Source: Planctomycetota bacterium
Lineage (GTDB): Bacteria; Planctomycetota; MHYJ01; JACQXL01
Direction: 5' to 3'
Assembly (NCBI GenBank): GCA_030018555.1
Contig: JASEHY010000098.1
Coordinates: 1 to 5,622 of the forward strand
DNA length: 5,622 nt
Below the pieces are notes generated by a model. It made no database searches. It was not told the origin of the DNA and saw nothing but the letters and a program-made list of their open reading frames with translations. Below are positions 1 to 5,621 of this stretch, piece after piece. A program made the translations under genes and the position numbers. The stretch's first letter is position 1. Every line of letters begins with the position of its first letter.

Positions 1-369
1 AACCCATTCCAAGCGGAACCTATCGCGTTCAATACCCATATCATCCAACAAAAGTTCAATCGCCTCTTTTCTTGCCTGTGCTTTTACATTCCCTTCTAAA
101 TAATGGCAATCGCCGATATGACAGCCCAGCATCAGGACGCCATCAGCACCTTTACTCAACGCCTCTATTATCAAATTAGGATGAACCATTCCCGAACACA
201 TCACCCGAATAATGCGAATATTAGTGGGATACTGGAGGCGCGAAGTCCCTGCTAAATCTGCACCTGCATAAGAACACCAGTTACAGCAGAAGACAATAAC
301 TAATGGTTCAAACACATTCTCGTTGTTCGTTGTTCGTTGTTCGTTGTTCGTTGTTAACGTCTCAGTCAT
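1..369 (-). CDS. mvhD: MvhD/HdrA-associated [2Fe-2S] electron-transfer subunit, 3' end beyond window
   Basis: This is the delta subunit of methyl-viologen-reducing hydrogenase, also called FlpD in formate-dehydrogenase versions. It is a small cytoplasmic [2Fe-2S] protein that passes electrons from a hydrogenase or formate dehydrogenase to HdrA. From the ATG at 369 I read 123 uninterrupted codons to the left edge. Family signatures are FCCNWCSYAGADLAG (residues 27-41), MCSGMVHP (57-64) and GCHIGDCHY (82-90). These give the expected cysteines C28, C29, C32, C58, C83 and C88. It ends in RFRLEWV, which in this family lies about 10-25 residues before the C-terminus, so little is missing. The start is supported by an AGGAG six bases upstream. 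The gene lies 10 bases after the S23-family stop and downstream of hdrA, its known partner. Oddity: residues 5-17 (LTTNNEQRTTNNE) are encoded by a heptamer repeat and have no counterpart in normal MvhD, which begins close to the FEPxIVxF strand seen here at 20-27. Confidence 0.93.
   Translation of the reverse strand, partial: MTETLTTNNEQRTTNNENVFEPLVIVFCCNWCSYAGADLAGTSRLQYPTNIRIIRVMCSGMVHPNLIIEALSKGADGVLMLGCHIGDCHYLEGNVKAQARKEAIELLLDDMGIERDRFRLEWV
321..355 (-). repeat. Five tandem heptamers (AACAACG on the coding strand) inside the mvhD 5' coding region
   Basis: On the plus strand CGTTGTT is repeated five times without a mismatch. On the minus strand it reads AACAACG and encodes the TTNNEQR-type extension at the start of MvhD. 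It is in the same orientation as the array at 386-414 and separated from it by only 30 bases, which hold the mvhD start codon and Shine-Dalgarno. Three units equal 21 bases, so insertions of three units keep frame and every reading frame gives a rotation of the same peptide. Confidence 0.95.
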
Positions 370-375
370 TGTTAT

Positions 376-380
376 CTCCT
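376..380 (-). promoter_or_regulatory. Shine-Dalgarno of mvhD, overlapping the upstream stop codon
   Basis: The minus strand reads AGGAG, then six bases, then the ATG at 369. This is the strongest ribosome binding site in the window and decides the mvhD start. Its first A (position 380) is also the last base of the TAA stop of the S23-family gene, giving TAAGGAG. This arrangement is typical of translational coupling between adjacent operon genes. Confidence 0.85.
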
Positions 381-772
381 TAATTCGTTGTTCGTTGTTC
401 GTTGTTCGTTGTTCGGAATGAAACTGATGCAATAAGTTTAGAAAGCATTTGGGAAATACTATAACAGATGTTATACAAATCCTCAAACTCTGTTTGGGGA
501 ATAAAGTTCTTCCTTACTAAGACAGTAATCATCGGAACACACTCAAATGCAGAGCCTTGAGATATATTATAAAATTGCCGTTTCTCTTTTTTACCTCTGC
601 GACCGCTTCCTTCGGCAATATTATTGGCAATAGAAATTGCTGTCTCTATTAAATGCCCACCAAAAGAATACCTGATTTCGGATGGTAACTTCCTGACAGT
701 ATCAATTACTTTACCAATAAAATCTAATGTCTTCTGATAAACCTCTAATTTCTCAAAGATAAACTTATCCAT
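380..772 (-). CDS. Four-helix-bundle protein, S23 / 23S rRNA intervening-sequence (Avd-like) family
   Basis: The 130-residue product matches the small all-helical S23/IVP family (TIGR02436-type), found inside 23S rRNA intervening sequences and structurally related to Avd of diversity-generating retroelements. Its biochemical function is not established. Signatures seen are FEKLEVYQKTLDF (residues 6-18), the LP..IRYSFGGHLIETAISIANNIAEGSGR core (about 29-58), KRQFYNISQGSAFE (about 64-77) and a final helix ending ISQMLSKLI. No signal peptide or membrane segment is visible, so it should be cytoplasmic. Family length is usually 115-125 residues. The extra tail, RTTNNEQRTTN, is encoded by the heptamer array at 386-414 and is probably not part of the fold. 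The start at 772 has GGGAAAG five bases upstream. The gene lies 36 bases after hdrA and 10 before mvhD, neither of which normally has it as a neighbour. With its inverted-repeat borders it looks like a cargo or mobility-associated gene inserted in the operon. I am sure of the family and unsure of the role. Confidence 0.92.
   Translation of the reverse strand: MDKFIFEKLEVYQKTLDFIGKVIDTVRKLPSEIRYSFGGHLIETAISIANNIAEGSGRRGKKEKRQFYNISQGSAFECVPMITVLVRKNFIPQTEFEDLYNICYSISQMLSKLIASVSFRTTNNEQRTTN
381..416 (-). repeat. Left inverted-repeat arm: four heptamers ending in TAATTCG at the outer edge
   Basis: On the plus strand TAATT is followed by four perfect CGTTGTT units (386-413) and a partial unit. 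Positions 381-407 form the left arm of the inverted repeat; the array extends one unit further inward than the right arm does. It encodes the last 11 residues of the S23-family protein, and the stop codon overlaps the outer end. Ribosomes finishing that gene would have to pass through, and unwind, any stem formed by this arm. Confidence 0.93.
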
Positions 773-777
773 TTTTA

Positions 778-784
778 CTTTCCC
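778..784 (-). promoter_or_regulatory. Probable ribosome binding site of the S23-family gene
   Basis: GGGAAAG on the minus strand is followed by TAAAA and the ATG at 772. It is a moderate match to the Shine-Dalgarno and begins on the very next base after the inner end of the right inverted-repeat arm (785), so it would sit in the loop of the proposed stem. Confidence 0.5.
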
Positions 785-811
785 GAACTACGAACAACGA
801 ACCACGAATTA
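785..811 (+). repeat. Right inverted-repeat arm, degenerate heptamers
   Basis: The plus strand reads three GAACxAC heptamers (x = T, A, C) and then GAATTA. Compared with the inverted left arm, only the two variable bases at 789 and 803 differ. The terminal TTA at 809-811 is the TAA stop of hdrA on the minus strand. The single-base decay in two of three units suggests the right arm is free to drift, or that the perfect left array has been refreshed by slippage. Confidence 0.9.
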
Positions 812-3800
812 CGAAGCAGGAGGCTCCAGTGCAGCCCCGACCATTGCCAGCAACTGTGAGAGTTTGAAGTTATTGACCACGATAGCGGCCTTGGGACAGG
901 TCGCCTGACATACGCCACAGCCCTTACACAGGGCAATATCACGGTCAACGGTCTTCTTTATTGCGCCATCTTTCATATATTCAATCAATATCAAGGAGTG
1001 ATACGGACAGGGGTCAACACAATAGGCACAACCATCACAATTTTCATCTATTACCTGCGAGACTATAGCATCAAGTTCTATTTTATCCTTTGCAATGATT
1101 GTTGCAGAGCGTGAAGCAGCGCCACACGCCTGGATGATACTTTCATCTATAGTTTTAGGTGAATGAGCCAAACCGCAGAGATAAATACCTTCCGTAGCAA
1201 AATCAACCGGTCTTAATTTCAGATGTGCCTCAAGGAAGAACTTGTCCTGAGTCAAAGGCACTTTCAGTTTCTTTGCCAGTTCCTCGTTGTCCGGTTCTGC
1301 AACTGTGCCGGCAGAGAGAACAACAAGGTCGGGTTCAATCGCTAATCTTCTATTCAAAATCGGGTCATTTAGTGTAACGGTTAACTTGCCATCCTTTCTT
1401 ATAACCTCTGGTTTTTCCTCATCTTTATATCTGATAAAGACCACGTCTTTTTCTCTTGCGGTGCGATAATGTTCTTCATTAAATCCGTATGAGCGTATAT
1501 CACGATATAAGATATAAACATTAGCGTCTGGCTTTAATTTCTTGAAACGAAGGGCATTCTTAATCGCCACTCCACAGCAGATACGGGAGCAATAAGGATG
1601 TTCTTTATCACGAGAGCCAACACATTGAATCATTACCACCGAGTTGACCTTATCTAAATCAGGATTGCTCCCAACAGATGCCATTTCGGGCTTCTGGAGT
1701 TTGGGATATGGGATTTGGGATTTGGGATTTAATCCCGCCATGCGGGATGCTATCTTCTCTTCAAACTGCACCTGGGTGATGACCATTGTATCTTCGCCGT
1801 AGAGATATTCTTTGGGCTTGTATTCCTGAGCCCCGGTCGCCACTATAATTACTCCGTGATTGAAGGAAATCTCTCCCGCTGACGTCTCTATGGTGGTCTT
1901 AAAATTACCCATTGAGCCCTCTATATTCTTAATATTACTTGAGGTATAAACCTTTATCTTTTGGTGAGTAGTTACTTTATCAATAAGAGAAGCGAGTTCA
2001 TTCTGGGGCTGATAATTTTCTTCTAAAAGATAGTAAAGATGTTTCATCTGTCCGCCGAGTTCTTCAGAACGCTCAACTAAATGAGTGGTAAATCCCTGGT
2101 TTGCCAGTTCCAGTGCTGCGGTCATCCCGCTCACTCCTCCGCCGATTACCAGAGCGGGATGTGATACCTCTATGAAACGGTTCTGGAGTGGCTCAAGCAC
2201 TCGTGCTTTTGCTAATGCTATTCTCACCAAATCCATTGCCTTTCTGGTCGCCTTCTCGGGCTCAGACATATGCACCCAGGTATTCTGGTCGCGGATATTT
2301 GCCATCTCAAATAAATAGGGATTGAGACCTGCTTCACGACAGGTATTTCTGAAGAGCGATTCGTGTGTTCTTGGAGTGCAGGATGCCACCACCACTCTAT
2401 TGAGATTCTGCTCTTTAATCATCTCTTTTATTTTCTTCTGGGTGTCTGAAGAACAGGTGTAAAGATTATCCTCTACATAAACTACATTAGGTAAGGTCTT
2501 GGCATAATCTCTGATTGCCGGGACATTGGCTATACCGCCGATATTTTTACCGCAGTGACAGACAAAGACACCGATTCTCGGCTCCTGTCCTGTTACATCT
2601 TTCTCCTGTGGATACTCGCGTTTAGCAACTAAAGTCCCGCGTGCCTCACTTAAAAGCATCATCGCTTTAGAAGCCGCGCCTGACGATTGCATAACTGTCT
2701 CAGGAATATCCTTTGGCTCAGTAAAAGGACCGGAGGCATAAATTCCCGCCCGGTTGGTCTCTACAGGAGTAAATTTGCCTGTCTGGCAGAATCCGTGTTT
2801 ATTTAAGTTTATATTAAATATCTTGGTGAGTTCCTTTATTTTAGCAGGTGGATTCAATCCGCAGGAAAGCACGACCATATCAAACTCTTCTTCCCGACGC
2901 TCATCATTCTCGCTGTAGTATGTTACTATTAAGTTTTTCGTAGCGGGAACCTCTTTAATAGAGGATGGTTTGCAACGAGTATATTTCACGCCTAATTCCT
3001 TAGCGCGTTCGTAATAGGATTCAAACCCCTTTCCAAAGGCACGGATATCAATATAGAAAATATGGCATTCCAAATCAGACTGGTGTTCTTTGGCAATAAT
3101 TGCCTCTTTGGTCGCATACATACAACAGACCGATGAACACCAGTTATGGTCAACATCACGGGAACCGACGCACTGAATAAAAGCAATCTTATGAGGATGT
3201 TTCTGGTCAGAGGTTCTTAAGATTTGACCCTGATAAGGTCCTGATGCTGAAAGAATCCGCTCAAACTGAAGAGAAGTAACTACATTAGAATAACGGTCAA
3301 GCCCGAGTTCTTTTTTCTTATCCGCATCAAACAACTCAAAGCCGGGGGCGAGAATCACCGCACCTGTATTTATCACCTCTTTTTCCTCTCTGGGCATATC
3401 GTGAACAATTGCTTTGGCTTCACAGGCAACTACGCAGAGAAGACATTCACAGCAAACCGCACAGGATATACATCTGGATGCTTCTTTTATTGCTTCTTCT
3501 TCAGTAAATCCGAGTTCAACCTCTTTGAAATTGCCCACTCTTTGTGCTATCGGTAAAGTGCGCATCCTTACCCGTGATTTCTTCTGGATATCTTTGGTAT
3601 CCTTAATTGCTTTTGTTCTCTCTGGTTCTTCACGACCTGTTTTCAGGTCTTCGCCTTTAAGATAGCGGTCAATAGAAATTGCCGCCCTGCGACCTGATTC
3701 AATCGATTCAATTGCAGTAGCAGGACCTGAAACCGCATCGCCACCTGCGAAGATACCATCTACATTGGTCTCCAGTGTTACTGCGTCAACCTCCAATAAA

Positions 3801-5404
3801 CCCAGTGGATTAACCTTGATGCCACAATCCTCCACAACAGACCGTTCGGGCTGTTGACTGATAGCCGGAATAATTATATCAACGGGAATAACAAATTCCG
3901 AACCCTTAACTGGAATAGGTCTTCGTCTGCCTGTTCCATCTGGCTCAGAAAGTTCCATCTTAATGCATTCAATACCAGTAACTTTATCATTACTGCCTAA
4001 GACCTTTGTAGGAGCGGTAAGATAAGTAATCTTAACACCTTCTTCAAGTGCTTCCTCTATTTCCCATGGGTTGGCAGGCATTTCCTGACGGCTTCTGCGA
4101 TAGAGAATATTAACTTCTTTCGCACCAAGTCGCCAGCCCGTACGGGCGCAATCCATCGCTACATTGCCACCACCAATTACTGCCACCTTTTTACCCTTAA
4201 CATCATCTGGGTTACCTGAATTAAGATTCCTGAGGAAAGTAGTTGCATCTCGTACCTGCGGATAATCGTTCTCTCCCGGGATATTCAGTTTCAAGCCCTG
4301 CCAGGCGCCGATAGCGATAAAGATTGCCCGGTAGCCCTGTTTACTGGCTGTTGGCGACGAAGGAGCGTTACAGCCAGTTATCCCGATGAGCGGAGCGACA
4401 TCGGGGTTCTTTAGGTCATCCAATGTAAAGTCCCTTCCCAATGCCGTATTGGTCTTCAACTCTACGCCCAAATCCAGAACAGCATACTGGATTTCTTGTT
4501 TTATTGTATCCCTTGGCAGACGATATTCAGGTATCCCGTATCGTAACATTCCACCGGGTTCTGGCATTTCCTCAAAGATAGTTACCTGATACCCTTTGAG
4601 CCGCAGTTCGTGTGCCGCCATCAACCCGGCCGGCCCGGCGCCGATTATGGCGACCTTTTCCGACCGCTTTTCAATCTGTGGAATCTGTGGCTTCTTGTCC
4701 GGATTCTTCATTTCCCAATCTACCAGAAACCGTTTCAATACCGCTATTGAAATCGGTTCATCTATTTCAGAACGAGTGCATTCAAACTCACACGGATGCG
4801 GACAGATGCGACCACATATTGCGGGGAATGGATTATCGCGTCTTTCTACCTCCAATGCCTCGGCAAATCTACCCTGTGATATCAAAGATACATAAGCATG
4901 AGCGTTGACATTAGCAGGACAGGCAAACCTGCAGGGCGAGACACCCTGTTTATCTATAGCAAATGCTCCTGGAACCGCTTGAGGATATCGCCTGTATATT
5001 GCATTTCGTTTAATTAATTCTGTATCAAACGCGCTATCTATCTTAACCGGACATTTTTCTACACAGAGCGAACAACCGGTGCATTTGGAGAGGTCAATAT
5101 AACGGGCTTTCTTATTAATGGTAACATTAAAATTACCCGGCTCACCTTCAACCTTCTCTACTTCTGCATTAGTAATCTTCTCTATATTCAGATGGCTACC
5201 GGTATCCACTAATCTGGGAGCCAGGGTACACATAGCACAGTCATTAGTCGGGAATGTCTTATCTAACTGCGCCATTGTCCCGCCAATGCACGACTCGTGG
5301 TCAACCAGATAGACCTTATATCCTGCTTCTGCTAAATCCAGTGATGCCTGCATCCCACCAACGCCGCCGCCTACTACCAACACAGAACCTATCTTCTTAC
5401 TCAT
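809..5404 (-). CDS. hdrA: HdrA-NfnB-HdrA fusion: multi-flavin, multi-[4Fe-4S] heterodisulfide reductase subunit A-like protein
   Basis: This large cytoplasmic iron-sulfur flavoprotein probably acts in flavin-based electron bifurcation with MvhD and HdrBC-type partners. Order of modules: (a) residues 1-150, HdrA flavin module with VVGGGVGG (10-17), C56/C59 in the FPTNDCAMCTL segment, and a ferredoxin motif C108, C111, C114, C118; (b) about 155-590, NfnB/GltD-like module with N-terminal cysteines C158, C162, C197, C201, C205, C209, FAD site GAGPAG (255-260), NAD(P)H site GGGNVAMD (411-418) and FAD-closing GGD (554-556); (c) about 635-925, the rest of the first HdrA, with cysteines 645-661 and CVGSRD (745-750) plus C756, C760, C761; (d) about 942-1531, a second HdrA with CHCG (949-952), C984, C1009, GGGVSG (1088-1093), CVGSRD (1261-1266), C1272/C1276/C1277 and two C-terminal ferredoxin motifs (1456-1466, 1493-1503). 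Ordinary HdrA is about 650 residues. Start 5404 fits the HdrA N-terminus, but no good Shine-Dalgarno precedes it. In-frame insertions at residues 333-354 and about 1222-1249 derive from repeats. The family is certain; substrates and partners are inferred. Confidence 0.95.
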   Translation of the reverse strand: MSKKIGSVLVVGGGVGGMQASLDLAEAGYKVYLVDHESCIGGTMAQLDKTFPTNDCAMCTLAPRLVDTGSHLNIEKITNAEVEKVEGEPGNFNVTINKKARYIDLSKCTGCSLCVEKCPVKIDSAFDTELIKRNAIYRRYPQAVPGAFAIDKQGVSPCRFACPANVNAHAYVSLISQGRFAEALEVERRDNPFPAICGRICPHPCEFECTRSEIDEPISIAVLKRFLVDWEMKNPDKKPQIPQIEKRSEKVAIIGAGPAGLMAAHELRLKGYQVTIFEEMPEPGGMLRYGIPEYRLPRDTIKQEIQYAVLDLGVELKTNTALGRDFTLDDLKNPDVAPLIGITGCNAPSSPTASKQGYRAIFIAIGAWQGLKLNIPGENDYPQVRDATTFLRNLNSGNPDDVKGKKVAVIGGGNVAMDCARTGWRLGAKEVNILYRRSRQEMPANPWEIEEALEEGVKITYLTAPTKVLGSNDKVTGIECIKMELSEPDGTGRRRPIPVKGSEFVIPVDIIIPAISQQPERSVVEDCGIKVNPLGLLEVDAVTLETNVDGIFAGGDAVSGPATAIESIESGRRAAISIDRYLKGEDLKTGREEPERTKAIKDTKDIQKKSRVRMRTLPIAQRVGNFKEVELGFTEEEAIKEASRCISCAVCCECLLCVVACEAKAIVHDMPREEKEVINTGAVILAPGFELFDADKKKELGLDRYSNVVTSLQFERILSASGPYQGQILRTSDQKHPHKIAFIQCVGSRDVDHNWCSSVCCMYATKEAIIAKEHQSDLECHIFYIDIRAFGKGFESYYERAKELGVKYTRCKPSSIKEVPATKNLIVTYYSENDERREEEFDMVVLSCGLNPPAKIKELTKIFNINLNKHGFCQTGKFTPVETNRAGIYASGPFTEPKDIPETVMQSSGAASKAMMLLSEARGTLVAKREYPQEKDVTGQEPRIGVFVCHCGKNIGGIANVPAIRDYAKTLPNVVYVEDNLYTCSSDTQKKIKEMIKEQNLNRVVVASCTPRTHESLFRNTCREAGLNPYLFEMANIRDQNTWVHMSEPEKATRKAMDLVRIALAKARVLEPLQNRFIEVSHPALVIGGGVSGMTAALELANQGFTTHLVERSEELGGQMKHLYYLLEENYQPQNELASLIDKVTTHQKIKVYTSSNIKNIEGSMGNFKTTIETSAGEISFNHGVIIVATGAQEYKPKEYLYGEDTMVITQVQFEEKIASRMAGLNPKSQIPYPKLQKPEMASVGSNPDLDKVNSVVMIQCVGSRDKEHPYCSRICCGVAIKNALRFKKLKPDANVYILYRDIRSYGFNEEHYRTAREKDVVFIRYKDEEKPEVIRKDGKLTVTLNDPILNRRLAIEPDLVVLSAGTVAEPDNEELAKKLKVPLTQDKFFLEAHLKLRPVDFATEGIYLCGLAHSPKTIDESIIQACGAASRSATIIAKDKIELDAIVSQVIDENCDGCAYCVDPCPYHSLILIEYMKDGAIKKTVDRDIALCKGCGVCQATCPKAAIVVNNFKLSQLLAMVGAALEPPAS
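1701..1748 (-). repeat. TTGGGAT heptamer array plus hairpin, in frame inside hdrA
   Basis: The plus strand has four TTGGGAT units at 1701-1728 with one mismatch (the second begins AT), followed by ATCCCGC-CAT-GCGGGAT (1732-1748), a perfect 7-bp stem with a 3-base loop. GGGATT-T-AATCCC (1724-1736) is a competing palindrome. The array is read in hdrA as NPKSQIPYPKL and falls between QFEEKIA and VVMIQCVGSRD of the second HdrA module. At the matching place the first module has an unrelated linker, and ordinary HdrA proteins have no such proline-rich segment. The minus-strand unit, ATCCCAA, is a different heptamer from the one at 321-414. Confidence 0.85.
4343..4408 (-). repeat. 66-bp twin-palindrome insertion inside the NfnB-like module of hdrA
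   Basis: Two perfect hairpins lie side by side. ACTGGCTGT (4343-4351) pairs with ACAGCCAGT (4370-4378) across an 18-base loop, and CCCGATG (4382-4388) pairs with CATCGGG (4399-4405) across a 10-base loop. The segment encodes residues 333-354 (22 codons, from NPDVAPL to SSPTAS). Deleting exactly these codons joins DDLK to KQGYRAIFIAIGA, the continuous sequence expected in GltD/NfnB proteins. It therefore looks like an insertion of a palindromic repeat that kept frame. No clean target duplication was found: a flanking TAAA pair exists but is offset by 70 bases and would shift the frame. Confidence 0.75.
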
Positions 5405-5438
5405 AAGCGATAATTTCTCAAGTGTTTATAATGTTATT

Positions 5439-5454
5439 TGTGATTAAAATCACT
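5439..5454. promoter_or_regulatory. CRP/FNR-family-like operator dyad upstream of hdrA
   Basis: TGTGA-TTAAAA-TCACT matches the CRP-type consensus TGTGA-N6-TCACA at 9 of 10 defined positions and contains the perfect palindrome GTGATT-AA-AATCAC (5440-5453). It lies 35-50 bases upstream of the hdrA start. Downstream of the best -35/-10 pair it would sit in the early transcribed region, suggesting repression. Which regulator binds, if any, is inference. Confidence 0.45.
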
Positions 5455-5466
5455 AACTATTTTATT

Positions 5467-5495
5467 AACCTACTGAAAATCTTTAATTATGTCAA
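5467..5495 (-). promoter_or_regulatory. Candidate sigma70-type promoter for the hdrA operon
   Basis: The minus strand has a perfect TTGACA at 5495-5490, a 17-base A/T-rich spacer, and TAGGTT at 5472-5467 as a weak -10. A better-looking -10, TATAAA at 5430-5425, has no good -35 at the right distance. The region is strongly A/T-rich compared with the gene, as expected for a promoter. The 5' leader would be about 55 bases. Confidence 0.4.
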
Positions 5496-5518
5496 CAAAA
5501 ATATCTAAAATATTGACA
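5490..5518. repeat. TGTCAA-N17-TTGACA dyad covering the candidate -35
   Basis: TGTCAA (5490-5495) and TTGACA (5513-5518) form 6-base inverted arms around 17 A/T-rich bases. The minus-strand -35 hexamer is one arm. A second small palindrome, ACTTTC-CAAT-GAAAGT, overlaps it at 5518-5533. The dyad could be an operator or simply two -35-like hexamers facing opposite ways, for this operon and for a divergent gene to the right. Confidence 0.3.
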
Positions 5519-5570
5519 CTTTCCAATGAAAGTAGAACACGAATCACACGTCTTGCCCGCTCCGCTCTCT

Positions 5571-5621
5571 CGCCTCGTCTCCGCCCCAGCCTCGCTCTCG
5601 CTCGGCGAGGCGGGCGAGGCG
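5571..5621. repeat. GC-rich imperfect palindrome at the right window edge
   Basis: CGCCTCG (5571-5577) is the reverse complement of CGAGGCG (5615-5621). Inside, GCCTCGC (5589-5595) pairs with GCGAGGC (5605-5611) around a 9-base loop. The sequence changes abruptly from A/T-rich to very G/C-rich at about 5551. There is no T-tract, so it is a poor intrinsic terminator. A REP-like palindromic repeat or the end of a neighbouring element is more likely. It is cut by the window end. Confidence 0.55.

Larger units (their letters stand above)
381..811. mobile_element. Putative IVS-like insertion unit: S23-family gene between 27-bp inverted repeats
   Basis: The plus-strand segment 785-811 (GAACTAC, GAACAAC, GAACCAC, GAATTA) is the reverse complement of 381-407 at 25 of 27 positions. 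The arms enclose the whole S23-family gene apart from the last base of its stop codon. In the operon transcript they could pair into a long stem closing a loop of about 377 bases, the same architecture as 23S rRNA intervening sequences. The outer ends are TAA on the minus strand (811-809 and 382-380), so a TA or TAA target duplication is possible but cannot be proved. hdrA's stop codon lies wholly in the right arm, and the S23 stop overlaps the left arm. No transposase, reverse transcriptase or integrase is present. That it is a mobile unit is inference from structure; the repeats and gene content are seen directly. Confidence 0.6.

Noticed and set aside
321..416. Short direct repeats that could be taken for a CRISPR array
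   Set aside because: The units are 7 bases with no spacers, and no cas gene is present; this is a tandem heptamer.
380..811. Diversity-generating retroelement, because the S23 family is related to Avd
   Set aside because: No reverse transcriptase, template repeat or variable repeat is in the window. The heptamer arrays do not have the length or A-biased mismatch pattern of a template/variable pair.
380..811. Part of a 23S rRNA gene carrying a true intervening sequence
   Set aside because: The flanks are clearly hdrA and mvhD coding sequence; no rRNA is present.
2123..2161. 10-bp perfect inverted repeat CATCCCGCTC / GAGCGGGATG with a 19-base loop in hdrA
   Set aside because: It falls on the codons of the conserved ALVIGGGVSGM flavin motif, so both arms are constrained by protein sequence and no inserted residues are apparent. 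It could be chance; its likeness to the 1732-1748 hairpin (ATCCCGC) is slight.
4340..4413. TAAA target-site duplication around the hdrA palindromic insertion
   Set aside because: The two TAAA copies are 70 bases apart, so collapsing them would shift the reading frame; a 66-base removal fits the protein better and leaves no clear duplication.
4666..4690. Tandem ATCTGTGGA repeat encoding PQIPQI
   Set aside because: Only two 9-base copies, in the variable linker before the GAGPAG site; too short to call more than local slippage.
4596..4908. Plus-strand reading frames of about 98-99 codons
   Set aside because: They lie wholly within the conserved NfnB-like part of hdrA on the other strand, have compositions resembling reverse-strand translations, and show no recognisable motifs or good ribosome sites.
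5571..5621. Intrinsic terminator of a gene to the right
   Set aside because: The hairpin is G/C-rich but has no T-run on either strand within the visible sequence.
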